Shown piece by piece: positions 8,238 to 16,463 of a stretch of 64,000 nt of DNA (its first letter is position 1; the number at the start of each line of letters is the position of its first letter). Source of the DNA: Streptomyces griseiscabiei (GTDB lineage Bacteria; Actinomycetota; Actinomycetes; Streptomycetales; Streptomycetaceae). Below the pieces are notes generated by a model. It was not told where the DNA came from. It worked only from the letters and a program-made list of their open reading frames with translations, and did not search any database. Location of the stretch: assembly GCF_020010925.1 (NCBI RefSeq), contig NZ_JAGJBZ010000002.1:2356001-2420000 (forward strand), read 5' to 3'. The position numbers and the translations under genes are program-made.

Positions 8238-9335
8238 TCAGTACCCGAGCTGCCTGCGGACATACGGCGTCATCAGTGTCCGCGCCTTCGCGAGCGTGGA
8301 CGTACGCGCCCCCAGCACCGCCGTCTCCCCACCCGGCACCGGCAGCAGCGTGATCCCGTCGGCCGGCCCCAGCGGCACGATCAGCGGCGTCCGCCGGACC
8401 GGCCGGTACGGACGAGGCTGCTTGCGGTGCCGCCCCGAACCCGTCAGGTGCGAACGGATGTTGTGGGCGGCGATGTCCGCCTGGGCGAAGGCGACGGGGG
8501 AGATCTTCAGCTCGCTGACATCGTTCACATCGCCTACCGCGAACACGTCCAGCTGCCCGTCGACCCGCAGCATGTCGTCGACCTTGACCTGCCCGGCCTC
8601 GTTCAGCCACGCCCCGTGCCCGGCCAGCCGCAGCCAGAGCGTGTTCGGCGTGGTGCCGTTGGCCCAGAAGGACAGGTCGGCCTCGACGAGGTTCCCCCGC
8701 CCGTCCCGATAGGTGCCGAAGTCGGGGCCCGGGGAGACGAACGAGTCGAGCCGTACGTCCACGTCGTGCGACTCCAGCCAGGCCAGGGCCCGCCGCCCGG
8801 CCCGCCTGCTGCCGGTGGAGTTGAGCAGTTCGGACCCGGCGTGCGCGAGGGTGACCCGCGCCTCCGGCCGGGCGAGCCGCACCTCGGCGGCGAGTTCCAC
8901 CCCGCCCGGCCCGCCGCCGACGATCAGGACATGCCCGGCGGCGGCCACGCTCTCCTGGTGCGCGGCGAACGTCTTGCCCGCCTCCTCCACGGTGGTGCCC
9001 AGGAAACGGGCCGGCTCCGGATAGTCCGCACCCGTCGCGATCACCACCACGTCGTACGGCAGCCGCTCACCCGTGGCGAGCCGCACCTGCCGCTCGCCCG
9101 TGTCGATGTCGATCGCCTTGCCCACCACGACACGGCCGTTGCGCAGCAGTCGGTCGTAGGGGACGAAGGGCGTCCACGTCCATGCCTCGTGCACGCCCGC
9201 GCGCAGTGCGGCGATGCGGTGGAAGAAGACCTCCTTGCGGTCCACGAGGGTGACCCGTGCGACCTCGTCCAGCTGCTTGGCGAGGCGGATGCCCCCGTAT
9301 CCGCCGCCGATCACGATTACTTCGCCGTCGAGCAC
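8238..9335 (-). CDS. FAD-dependent NADH dehydrogenase-like oxidoreductase (NDH-2/AIF family)
   Basis: 365 residues with two Rossmann motifs: GEVIVIGGGYGGIRLAKQL at the N-terminus for FAD and HVLIVGGGPGGVELAAEV near residue 133 for NAD(P)H, plus the second FAD motif LDVFAVGDVND near residue 270. It matches single-subunit NAD(P)/FAD oxidoreductases of the NDH-2/FSP1 type; there is no obvious C-terminal membrane anchor. The start is a GTG at 9335 with GGAG upstream. It is monocistronic and convergent with marR. Electron acceptor, probably a quinone, is inferred. Confidence 0.85.
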   Translation of the reverse strand: MLDGEVIVIGGGYGGIRLAKQLDEVARVTLVDRKEVFFHRIAALRAGVHEAWTWTPFVPYDRLLRNGRVVVGKAIDIDTGERQVRLATGERLPYDVVVIATGADYPEPARFLGTTVEEAGKTFAAHQESVAAAGHVLIVGGGPGGVELAAEVRLARPEARVTLAHAGSELLNSTGSRRAGRRALAWLESHDVDVRLDSFVSPGPDFGTYRDGRGNLVEADLSFWANGTTPNTLWLRLAGHGAWLNEAGQVKVDDMLRVDGQLDVFAVGDVNDVSELKISPVAFAQADIAAHNIRSHLTGSGRHRKQPRPYRPVRRTPLIVPLGPADGITLLPVPGGETAVLGARTSTLAKARTLMTPYVRRQLGY

Positions 9336-9481
9336 GCCAGTTCTCCTGTGCGGTGTGGGGGGAGAGATGACGAGCGTAACGTTTGAAACTTAAAGCTGCG
9401 GGCGGGGCTCGTGTGTGTTGTGTGAAGCGACGACGGACGACACGAGTCATCGGCCGCCCGTGCTCTGCCTAGGCTGGGGCC

Positions 9482-9970
9482 GTGACCGACAACGACCGGC
9501 CTCTCGCCGTATTCGACCTGGACAACACCCTCGCCGACACCGCGCACCGGCAGCGGTTCCTGGAGGGCGCGCGGCGCGACTGGGCCGCGTTCTTCGCCGC
9601 CGCCCCGCAGGATCCGCCGCTGGCGGAGGGGGTCGCGCTGGCGCGCGAGAGCGCCGAGGAGTGCGAGGTCGTGTATCTGACCGGGCGGCCCGAGCGCTGC
9701 CGCCGCGACACCGTCGACTGGCTGGCCGCGCACGGACTGCCCGAGGGGCGGATCTGGATGCGCCGGAACAACGACCGCAGGCCCGCCCGCCGCACCAAAC
9801 TGGAGATCCTCCGCGAACTGTCGCGGACCCGGGAGATCCGCGTCCTCGTGGACGACGACGAACTGGTCTGCGAGGACGCGGAGCGGGCGGGCTTCACGGT
9901 CGTCCGGGCGCGCTGGGCCGCCGCCTCCGCCGCGCTGAAGGCGGCGCAGGAGCGGGAGGGGCGGACCTGA
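9482..9970 (+). CDS. HAD-superfamily phosphatase (polynucleotide-kinase 3'-phosphatase-like)
   Basis: 162 residues with the complete HAD set: motif I VFDLDNTLAD (nucleophile Asp12, Asp14) followed by HRQRFL, motif II LTGRPERCRRDT, Lys in RRTKLEIL as motif III, and motif IV VDDDELVCEDAERAG. The order and small size resemble the C-terminal phosphatase domain of T4 polynucleotide kinase and bacterial NIF-like acid phosphatases. The start is a GTG at 9482. Natural substrate unknown. Confidence 0.78.
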   Translation: MTDNDRPLAVFDLDNTLADTAHRQRFLEGARRDWAAFFAAAPQDPPLAEGVALARESAEECEVVYLTGRPERCRRDTVDWLAAHGLPEGRIWMRRNNDRRPARRTKLEILRELSRTREIRVLVDDDELVCEDAERAGFTVVRARWAAASAALKAAQEREGRT

Positions 9971-9991
9971 GCGTCCGCCGCGGCGGTCCGG

Positions 9992-10210
9992 TCAGCCGGT
10001 CTCGTCGTCCAGGCGGAAGCCGACCTTGAGGCCGACCTGGTAGTGCGCGATCTGCCCGTTCTCGATGTGCCCCCTCACCTGCGTCACCTCGAACCAGTCC
10101 AGGTTGCGCAGGGTCTGGGCGGCGCGGGCGACGCCGTTGCGGATCGCCTGGTCCACGCTCTCGTCCGAACTGCCGACGATCTCGGTGACCCGGTACACGT
10201 GGTCGGTCAT
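9992..10210 (-). CDS. Dodecin family flavin-binding protein
   Basis: 72 residues: MTDHVYRVTEIVGSSDESVD, then IRNGVARAAQTLRNLDWFEV with the stacking Trp39, and a basic-acidic GLKVGFRLDD strand. This is the complete beta-alpha-beta-beta dodecin, which forms a hollow dodecamer storing flavins or CoA. The ATG at 10,210 has GGAG just upstream (on the complement). It stands alone, convergent with the HAD gene. Confidence 0.92.
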   Translation of the reverse strand: MTDHVYRVTEIVGSSDESVDQAIRNGVARAAQTLRNLDWFEVTQVRGHIENGQIAHYQVGLKVGFRLDDETG

Positions 10211-10350
10211 ACGGGTTCTCCTTGTCGCGTGCTCCGTCGGTGGCCGGTGGGCCACATCCATCCACGGTGCCTCAGGCTCCGCCGGTTCGCGAGGGGGCCG
10301 GGGTGGGTGGGGGTGCGTCGTCGGGTGCGGGTCCGGTGGGGGCTGGTCGG

Positions 10351-10413
10351 GCAGCCCCTGCTTTTCAGGGGCGCGGGGAACTGCGCGAGAAGCCCCACCG
10401 GGCCGCACCCGAC
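10351..10413. repeat. Streptomyces intergenic repeat with hairpin, copy 2
   Basis: GCCCCTG-CTTTT-CAGGGGC hairpin followed by GCGCGGGGAACTGCGCGA and AGCCCCACCGGGCC, the same element as at 8174. It sits just downstream of the egtD remnant (minus strand) and upstream of the dodecin gene, probably as a terminator. Confidence 0.75.
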
Positions 10414-10443
10414 GACGTACCCCTCAGCCCAGCCCCGACCTCC

Positions 10444-10773
10444 CTACCCGGCCCGGCTCAAGGACAGCGCGAAACGACCGCCCTCGTCCGTCCACCAGTG
10501 GGTCAACCCCAGCCCGGCGGAGGCGAGTTCGGCCCGCACCCCCTCCCTCCTGAACTTCGCGGACACCTCGGTCCGCACCTCCTCCCCGGCCTCGAACTCG
10601 ACCGCGAGGCCCAGCGCGGGGATCTTCACGGTCTGCGCCACGAGGGACCGCAACCGCATCTCGATCCACTCGCACTCCACGTTCCAGAGGGCGACATGCT
10701 CGAACGCGTCGGGGTCGAAGTCCGCCCCCAGCTCCCGGTCGACCACGTTCAGCACGTTCTTGTTGAACTCGGC
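10444..10773 (-). pseudogene. egtD: Truncated egtD (L-histidine N-alpha-methyltransferase), C-terminal third
   Basis: The frame reads [20 protein letters not shown], then [22 protein letters not shown] and [14 protein letters not shown], which is the C-terminal end of EgtD, the SAM-dependent enzyme that makes hercynine in ergothioneine synthesis. Only about 109 of some 320 residues remain. Immediately upstream the frame hits a TAA (10,774-10,776) and the homology stops, while GC content falls. The SAM-binding domain is missing and no other egt gene was seen in the window. The stump probably marks the left junction of an inserted segment. Confidence 0.8.
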
Positions 10774-11189
10774 TTATGCGGGCGCGGACATGTCCGGATG
10801 CCAGCCGTAGAACCTGGGAGGCGCATCGGGACGTTTCGTCGGAGGTAGCCCTCACTCGCGTCTTCCTCGCCTCGTTCCTCGTCAGGCATGCGATCTTTGA
10901 TCATCTCCATGATGTGGCTGCTCGGTAGCCAGTCGGGCGGTCGGTTCTCGGCAATGCGCCGGTTCTCCTCCAATCGGCAAGCCCGTTCTAGGTGACACGC
11001 GGCCAGCGGTGGACGGAGAAGAAGGCTCTGCATAACCGCGCCCTTGAGCTCCGCTGTGAGATTGCTGCCGGACCGCACGTCGGGCTCGACCTCCTGCGGC
11101 TGACGGGTGTGTACGGCCTCCCAGCGTATGTGTCTCGTGACCTCGTCGATAGTGGATGTCCGACCGAGTCATTGGACTGTTTCACTTCG
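10774..11189. other. Low-GC junction stretch with a possible minus-strand gene piece
   Basis: No complete gene is supported. On the minus strand about 10,830-11,030 encodes a plausible helical stretch (ACRLEENRRIAENRPPDWL, then MIKDRMPDEERG) that looks like part of a real protein but runs into unrelated sequence. GC is visibly lower than in the flanks. Confidence 0.35.
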
Positions 11190-11371
11190 CGACGCCATGG
11201 ATGTGACATCCGCTCCTGGAGCGCGAATTCGTGGGCATCCTGTTCGCTAATGATGAGCGCCGCGACCTCGGTCCGGAGGTGGTGCTCAAGGAGAAGCAGG
11301 ACACGGCTCTCTCTGGGAATTACTCATTCCCATGACGGCGGCGATCGGCGCGGCCGTCGAGCAGGACCGAT

Positions 11372-11494
11372 GAACAGGTGGCGGAATATCTCGACGTCAG
11401 CTCACAATTCTCGGCCTGGCGCATGAACGCTTCAAGCGCTCAGGAAATCGCCCAACGGACGCTTCAGGAGCGGTCGATGGGGATACAACGTTAG
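11372..11494 (+). pseudogene. Possible remnant of an ImmA/IrrE-like C-terminus
   Basis: The plus frame reads QVAEYLDVSSQFSAWRMNAS, then AQEIAQRTLQE, ending at a TAG at 11,492. It resembles the C-terminal DNA-sensing helices of HTH/ImmA metallopeptidases (V.WRLN.T.A pattern). The HEXXH domain is not present nearby; a preceding coding-like piece (from about 11,215, LEREFVGILFANDERRDLG) ends in a stop at about 11,335. I consider this a decayed gene, with low confidence. Confidence 0.3.
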
Positions 11495-11594
11495 TCCGTC
11501 AGGTCCCTGGTTCACCGCTGACAGCGAGGATGATGCCCCGACGCCTTTCTCGCGATATCAGCGTTGAGCCTCGTGAGTCGTCAATGCCTGTCGG

Positions 11595-12650
11595 TCACCG
11601 GCGGGCCGCGCCTCCGAACCCATGCTTGCTGTGTTCTGCCAGTGTCCAGTGCAGATCTCCCGACACCGAGTGGACACTCCACGAGCTGATTTGTCCTGCG
11701 ACCGCCAATCGGTCAAGCGCATTCACGAACTCCGTTGTGGCCAGCCCACACTCCCGTGCCATCCGATCCACTTCCATTATTCCGTGGATGCTCTCCGGGG
11801 TGGTATGAGCCGTGAGGCACATGGTGATCAGACGAGGAAGCGGGGCGCAGTCCCTACGGACGCGGCAGGCGGCGCGCAGCGCCCAGTCCGCGGCGACGAG
11901 CCGGTCAGGGCGGGCCGGGCATTGGGCGAAGAGCCCTACGTCGAGGAGTTGGACAACCACAGCGCCTGCTTTGGCGCGCGACGCAGGCGGAGGTGCATAC
12001 AGCCAGCGGGCCTGGTGTAGCTCCCGCCAAGAATCCCTCGCAGGTTCCAGACGAAGGCTGCGCAATACTCCGAGTGGCAAGCGGACTTGAGCTGAGTCGT
12101 TCATGCGCAGGGCGCATTGCAGGGCGATCAGACGGGCGGCGGCTCCGGTCTCGGCCGGCAGGGCAGAGGAGAGGTAGCTGAGCATCTCCCGGACCCGGGT
12201 TTGGGCATCCGGGCCTCTGGGGCTGCGGCGTTTTCGACGGACGCCCACATGCGCTGATGGTGCTGCCGGTGCGTTGATCAATGTGTCCGGAACGACGGCC
12301 GCTTGAGACGTGGCGGCGGCACAGGCTGTGCACATGTCAGCCAGGCGCCAGAGTCGTCCGCCTCGCTCGCGCGCTACCACAAGCCGGATGGGTCCACCAC
12401 AGCCTCGATGGCGTGGGTGCCAACTGCAGCCGCGTTCGTGGCACTGGCAAGTCCGAAGGTGCGCGGGGAGGAGATCGCGGCGAGCGTGTCCTGCCAGGTG
12501 GGCCAGAAGCTCCGACCGAGCGGAAGTGCTGCCGAGGAGTCGCCCACTGTGGGAGCACTGCTGGCATACGAGGATCGGTCCGCCGGGCTCCGGGCGCAGT
12601 TCCACGGTCCAGGCGCGCCCGACGCCGGGTCGTGCCGTGCAAAGCCTCAT
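11595..12650 (-). CDS. Hypothetical protein with Cys/His cluster and C-terminal winged-helix-like end
   Basis: About 351 residues if started at the ATG at 12,650; the frame stays open to 12,800 but that part encodes the dyad repeats of the divergent promoter. The N-terminal third has a zinc-finger-like set of Cys/His (LVCQQCSHSG, CQCHERGCSWHPRHRGC, CTAC). The last 70 residues (DRMARECGLATTEFVNALDRL then WSVHSVSGDLHWTL) look like a winged helix. I do not recognise the family; such proteins seem to accompany XRE regulators on actinobacterial plasmids and islands. Divergent from the XRE gene at 12,815. Confidence 0.55.
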   Translation of the reverse strand: MRLCTARPGVGRAWTVELRPEPGGPILVCQQCSHSGRLLGSTSARSELLAHLAGHARRDLLPAHLRTCQCHERGCSWHPRHRGCGGPIRLVVARERGGRLWRLADMCTACAAATSQAAVVPDTLINAPAAPSAHVGVRRKRRSPRGPDAQTRVREMLSYLSSALPAETGAAARLIALQCALRMNDSAQVRLPLGVLRSLRLEPARDSWRELHQARWLYAPPPASRAKAGAVVVQLLDVGLFAQCPARPDRLVAADWALRAACRVRRDCAPLPRLITMCLTAHTTPESIHGIMEVDRMARECGLATTEFVNALDRLAVAGQISSWSVHSVSGDLHWTLAEHSKHGFGGAARR

Positions 12651-12717
12651 GGGGGGCGTGTTCCTCCCGTCATATCTGCGCCGGACCCGCAGAGGAGTGG
12701 GGTGGCTCGCACACGGT

Positions 12718-12800
12718 AGTGCAGACCTCTGCCCTCCCTCCGGTGTCACTATCAGCGGAAATAGGGCAGAGGTCTGCACTGACAGGGCAGTAGTCTGCAC
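12718..12800. promoter_or_regulatory. Three iterated dyad sites between divergent island genes
   Basis: AGTGCAGACCTCTGCCCT (12,718-12,735) is the exact reverse complement of 12,763-12,780, and a third copy with two mismatches (AGGGCAGTAGTCTGCAC, 12,784-12,800) follows 21 bp after the second. The core GCAGA-GG/CC-TCTGC is itself a dyad. The array fills the gap between the hypothetical gene and the XRE gene, so it is most likely the XRE operator; an iteron-like role is the alternative. Confidence 0.7.
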
Positions 12801-12814
12801 CGTCGGATTGTCGG

Positions 12815-13084
12815 GTGACGATCTTCCCGCCCGACCCCGATTTCGAGGCGCTGCGTCTGGAGCTTGCGCGGCTGCGGGCGGCGCAGGGCTGGAGCTATGA
12901 CGAGCTCGCTGCTCGAAGCGGCCTGGCCAGAAGGACCCTCATTGAGATTGAGCAGGGACGAACCCTCGGCACTCTCAAGACCTGGCACGCACTCGCCCAT
13001 GCGCTGAACACTCCGCTGGACGAACTCTTCGGAACGCTGTGTAAGGGGCACGAGCCTCCAGGGTCGACCGACGTTGGCCTCTGA
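12815..13084 (+). CDS. XRE-family helix-turn-helix regulator
   Basis: 89 residues. One HTH_XRE domain: LRLELARLRAAQGWSYDELAARSGLARRTLIEIEQG, then LGTLKTWHALAHALNTPLDELF. No other domain. It starts as GTG at 12,815, just 14 bp after three dyad repeats that are its probable operator. First gene of a plus-strand run followed by the DUF6083 gene, an unknown protein and a UvrD-like helicase. Confidence 0.88.
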   Translation: MTIFPPDPDFEALRLELARLRAAQGWSYDELAARSGLARRTLIEIEQGRTLGTLKTWHALAHALNTPLDELFGTLCKGHEPPGSTDVGL

Positions 13085-13212
13085 CTGGCAGGCCCTGCGC
13101 CAATCACCCGGACCGGTGACGCGACGCGAACCTCTGATCGGTATCTCGCATGTGTGTTTCATGAGATGGGGCTGTTCGAGGTACCTTCCGGCCCCGACGC
13201 CACCGATGCGGC

Positions 13213-14118
13213 GTGTTGCCTGGCACCTTCACGCTCATGCGTTGTTCATCCACACCGTGGCACTGGGACGGCAGCCCCGCTGTCTCCCACTCCCGACGCT
13301 CACTGCGTGTCCAGCACGACAGCCCCAGTCGACTCCTGCGCTGTGCTCAGCGAGATCGGTGCCGACAGTGCGGCAACCTGGTCGAGTGGTACGAGCGCAG
13401 CTTTGCGCGGCCCGTTTGCCTGCACCCTCGGGAGGTGCCCGCGGTGAAGGTGCCCGCAGCCCACCGCTGGCACGTCAGCTCCGGTGTTGCGCATCCGGCT
13501 GGCGACGGCAGTGCGTGGTGCCGCCTGGCGCATGGCCATGTCTGCCCCGCTCGTGAAGCTGTGCCCGAAACATCCGCGTTGGATGGGCTGCGGCGCGTGC
13601 TGGCTCTGAACACGCGCCGTCGGATCGACAGCGGCGCGTTCACCCCCGGCGCTCCTCCGAGCCGACCAACGGCACAACCAGACGTCTGTCGACCCGCCAG
13701 GCCCGTCGTGCAGCTCCTGTACGTCCGCTACCTTGCTGCGCACCCCGTGGACGAAATCCAGTGCGTGGCACAGACACGGCGCCGCGACCGTTGTACGCAG
13801 AGGCTCCTCCGCCCGGGGGAAACCCAGGTGGGCGTCTGGACGCTGGTACCAGCCACGGCCGCAAGGGGACAACTTGCTCTGCCCTGCGAGGTCATGGCGC
13901 TATATGACCTCACGGCCCTGCCCTACGCCGAGCAGCTGCGCTGGCGCATGCAGCGCTGTTCCGCTCACGCCGCAATCCCGTCAGCAGCGGACCTCGCGTT
14001 GGCTGACTGGGAACCCTTCGACCCCATGCTCCATCACGCGCACGTCCGCAACCGCCTGCCGGATCACGTCCGTCGTCCACGCCAGACCCATCACGAGCAC
14101 GGAACGGGCACGCCGTGA
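13213..14118 (+). CDS. DUF6083 domain-containing protein
   Basis: 301 residues from the first ATG (an alternative is 13,237). It contains CRQCGNLVEWYERSFARPVC, then LHPREVPAVKVP and RWHVSSGVAHPAGDGSAWCR, then CRPARPVVQLLYVRYLAAHP, IQCVAQTRRRDRCTQRLL and YAEQLRWRMQRC. I recognise this as DUF6083, a Streptomyces family whose paired CxxC motifs suggest zinc binding. Function unknown. It overlaps the next gene by 4 bp (GTGA). Confidence 0.7.
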   Translation: MLPGTFTLMRCSSTPWHWDGSPAVSHSRRSLRVQHDSPSRLLRCAQRDRCRQCGNLVEWYERSFARPVCLHPREVPAVKVPAAHRWHVSSGVAHPAGDGSAWCRLAHGHVCPAREAVPETSALDGLRRVLALNTRRRIDSGAFTPGAPPSRPTAQPDVCRPARPVVQLLYVRYLAAHPVDEIQCVAQTRRRDRCTQRLLRPGETQVGVWTLVPATAARGQLALPCEVMALYDLTALPYAEQLRWRMQRCSAHAAIPSAADLALADWEPFDPMLHHAHVRNRLPDHVRRPRQTHHEHGTGTP

Positions 14119-14639
14119 CGTCGCACCACGCCATTGAAATCCTGCTGACCAGGCCAGCCACAGACGGTGAGCTCGATCGAGTGCGTCGTACGGTGCCGCT
14201 TGCAGCGAGCAGGGACCGCACCCGGCTGATGGCCGTCCACCCGGCCAAGACGCCCAGCCGCGCGCTGCAATCACTGCGCAGACGACTGCAACACCTTCTG
14301 CCCATCGACGTGCTGACCACCCACTACCCCGACCAGCACGGGCAGGTCCTCCTCAACCTTGAACTCAGCCGTACCGCGCGAGCGGCGATTCACCGGGCCG
14401 CGACTGCCAGTGGACAGCGGCCCGGAGACTTCGTCGGCCGGAGTGTGACCGCAGCCCTCGATCGGAACGAGAGGGAACGCTCTCGGCAACTGACGGCGCA
14501 ACTCGAAGACCTACTGGCTCGCCATTCCTCCGAGGACCTACTGGCCTGCACAGCCCGAATCCTGCTCCGCCGTCGTAGCTCGGCCGCATCTGACTCATAC
14601 GCAGCCGACCGCGATCGGCGAGGCCACACGAACCCCTAG
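14115..14639 (+). CDS. Hypothetical protein translationally coupled to DUF6083
   Basis: 174 residues, GTG start at 14,115 overlapping the previous stop. The visible plan is an N-terminal alpha/beta part (HHAIEILLTRPATDGELDRV), a middle with LEL-SRTARAAIHRAATASGQ-RPGDFVGRSV that resembles a ribbon-helix-helix or bacterial antitoxin-like helix pair, and a long charged helix (NERERSRQLTAQLEDLLARH). No family recognised. It lies 11 bp before the helicase gene, so the two are probably co-translated. Confidence 0.6.
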   Translation: MTSHHAIEILLTRPATDGELDRVRRTVPLAASRDRTRLMAVHPAKTPSRALQSLRRRLQHLLPIDVLTTHYPDQHGQVLLNLELSRTARAAIHRAATASGQRPGDFVGRSVTAALDRNERERSRQLTAQLEDLLARHSSEDLLACTARILLRRRSSAASDSYAADRDRRGHTNP

Positions 14640-14650
14640 TCCTTTCCTCC

Positions 14651-16126
14651 GTGGAGGCCACGTTGTACACGCCCACCGACGAACAGGCTCATGCCGTCAA
14701 AGCCTTCCAAGATGGCCATCACCTCGTGCTACAGGCCGGCGCCGGCACTGGAAAGACCAGCACGCTGAGCCTGCTCGCCTCCAGCACCAAGCGCCGAGGG
14801 CGCTACCTCGCCTTCAACAAGGACATCGCACGCGACGCCTCAGGACGCTTCCCGCGATCCGTGATGTGTAAAACCGCCCATGCCACTGCTTACGCCGCGC
14901 TCGGCCATCGTTTTGCCCGCCGCCTCAACAGTCCGCGGCAGCCCGCATGGAAAACCGGCCAGGCCCTCGGCATCAACCGCTCCGTCCGCATCGGGGATCA
15001 CAACATCACCCAGCGGACGCTTTCACACGCCGTCGTGCGTACCGTGACGCGCTTTTGCTACTCCGCCGACCGCGCCCCGGCCTGTCATCATGTACCACGC
15101 TTGCGCGGCCTGGACGCGCCCGGTGAGCACGCCCAAGTGGTAGATGTGGTCGTGCCGTTCGCCGTGAAAGCCTGGGCAGATCTACAGAACCACGAGCAGG
15201 GCGTGGTCCGCTTCGAACACGACCATTACCTGAAGATGTGGGCCCTGACCGCACCGAAGATCGAAGCAGACTTCCTCTTCCTCGACGAGGCCCAGGACAC
15301 GAACCCCGTCCTGGAACAGGTCTTCGCCGCCCAGCGTGACCACGCCCAGTTGGTCATGGTCGGCGACTCCGCCCAAGCCATCTATGGCTGGCGCGGCGCC
15401 TGCGACGTGATGAGCCGCTTCGACGCGGCGCAGCTGACCCTGACACGCTCCTTCCGCTTCGGCCCCGGGATCGCCGACCAGGCCAACCGGTGGCTCGCCC
15501 TTGCCGACGCTCCCATCCGGCTGACCGGCACGGACACCATCCCCGCCGAAATCGGCGACGTCCGCAGCCCGGACGCGGTGTTGTGCCGCACCAACATCGG
15601 CGCCATGGCGGAAGTCATGCGCCTGCTCGCTGACGGTAGGCGCGTCGCCCTCACCCGGGGAGGGCAACAGTTGGCTGCGCTGGCCATCGCAGCCCGCGAT
15701 CTGAAGGACGGCCGCCGTACGAACCACCCGGAGCTGGTGCTGTTCGCCTCCTGGGGCGAACTGCAGGACTACGCCGCATACGACCCGGCCGGCCGTGACC
15801 TCCAGCCCTTCGTCGATCTCGTCGACACCCACGGGCCTGACGCGATCCTCGCCGCTGTTGAGGAACTCACAGACGAGACGACCGCCGACGTCACCGTCTC
15901 GACTGCTCACAAGGCGAAGGGACGCGAATGGCACGCCGTGAAGATTGCAGAAGACTTCCCGGAGCCGAAGGACACGGACCAGCATGACAACGAAGGCCGC
16001 CCGATTCCGGAACCTGTGAACGCCACCGACGCCCGCCTCGCCTACGTCGCGGTCACCCGCGCCCGCAGCCGACTCGACCTCGGCGGACTGGCATGGATCG
16101 AAAACCGCTCATCCGTTTCGGAGTGA
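14651..16126 (+). CDS. UvrD/Rep-like superfamily I helicase
   Basis: 491 residues with the SF1A set: motif I QAGAGTGKTS (Lys35), motif II FLFLDEAQDT near residue 213, motif III VMVGDSAQAIYGWRGA, motif IV SFRFGPGIAD, motif V STAHKAKGREW and motif VI AYVAVTRARSRL. It is shorter than chromosomal UvrD (about 720) because 1B/2B insertions are small, as in Fbh1-like and plasmid-borne helicases. Likely a DNA translocase serving repair, replication or defence of the mobile island. Starts at GTG 14,651 after TCCTTTCCTCC; codon use is somewhat less biased than in the flanking core genes. Confidence 0.85.
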   Translation: MEATLYTPTDEQAHAVKAFQDGHHLVLQAGAGTGKTSTLSLLASSTKRRGRYLAFNKDIARDASGRFPRSVMCKTAHATAYAALGHRFARRLNSPRQPAWKTGQALGINRSVRIGDHNITQRTLSHAVVRTVTRFCYSADRAPACHHVPRLRGLDAPGEHAQVVDVVVPFAVKAWADLQNHEQGVVRFEHDHYLKMWALTAPKIEADFLFLDEAQDTNPVLEQVFAAQRDHAQLVMVGDSAQAIYGWRGACDVMSRFDAAQLTLTRSFRFGPGIADQANRWLALADAPIRLTGTDTIPAEIGDVRSPDAVLCRTNIGAMAEVMRLLADGRRVALTRGGQQLAALAIAARDLKDGRRTNHPELVLFASWGELQDYAAYDPAGRDLQPFVDLVDTHGPDAILAAVEELTDETTADVTVSTAHKAKGREWHAVKIAEDFPEPKDTDQHDNEGRPIPEPVNATDARLAYVAVTRARSRLDLGGLAWIENRSSVSE

Positions 16127-16154
16127 GGGACTGTAAAACTGGCTGGACAGACCC

Positions 16155-16345
16155 GTGGCGCGTGGGCGTGCTCCCCGGCCTGGATGTCGGCAAGGGCGCT
16201 CACCACGGCCACGTCCTGGTGAGCGTGGACCAGCCCGCCTCATCGGAGCCCCCTGACCGTCGCCCGGGATGCGGGCTGCAAGGTCGCCCACCTGCCCGGC
16301 CTGGCGATGCGCCGAATCGCCACCTCTATCCGGGCGAGGCCAAGA
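16155..16345 (+). pseudogene. IS110-family transposase remnant
   Basis: Pieces in different frames match the start of an IS110-type DEDD transposase: LPGLDVGKGAHH (first catalytic Asp), a shifted LTVARDAGCKVAHLPGLAMRRIA, then LYPGEAKTDA. Internal deletions and frameshifts make it non-functional. No terminal repeats recognised. Confidence 0.6.
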
Positions 16346-16369
16346 CCGACGCACACCCACTGCACTTAC

Positions 16370-16410
16370 ATAGATGTAGGTACCTTACTCAAAGGTGGGT
16401 ACTTTCCTGG
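16370..16410 (+). promoter_or_regulatory. Repeated GGTAC sites upstream of the qorB-like gene
   Basis: TAGGTACCTTAC (containing the palindrome AGGTACCT, 16,377-16,384) and GGTGGGTACTTTCC lie 60-90 bp before the truncated qorB-like gene. This spacing and sequence resemble HxlR-type operators, but no HxlR gene is left beside it. Confidence 0.4.
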
Positions 16411-16463
16411 AGTTAGCGCTTGCCGTCGGTTGGCGACATCGCACCCCACAAGGAGTTCTGATC

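Noticed and set aside
10992..11426. Plus-strand 144-codon frame in the low-GC junction
   Set aside because: Composition shifts half way and no motif is recognisable; only a short ImmA-like tail in another frame is supported.
12650..12800. N-terminal extension of the 11,595 hypothetical protein to 12,800
   Set aside because: The extension consists largely of translated operator repeats (VQTTALSVQTSAL) and occupies the divergent promoter, so the ATG at 12,650 is preferred.
12718..12800. CRISPR-like array
   Set aside because: Only three repeats, one inverted, with spacers of 3 and 27 bp; no cas genes. Fits operator dyads.
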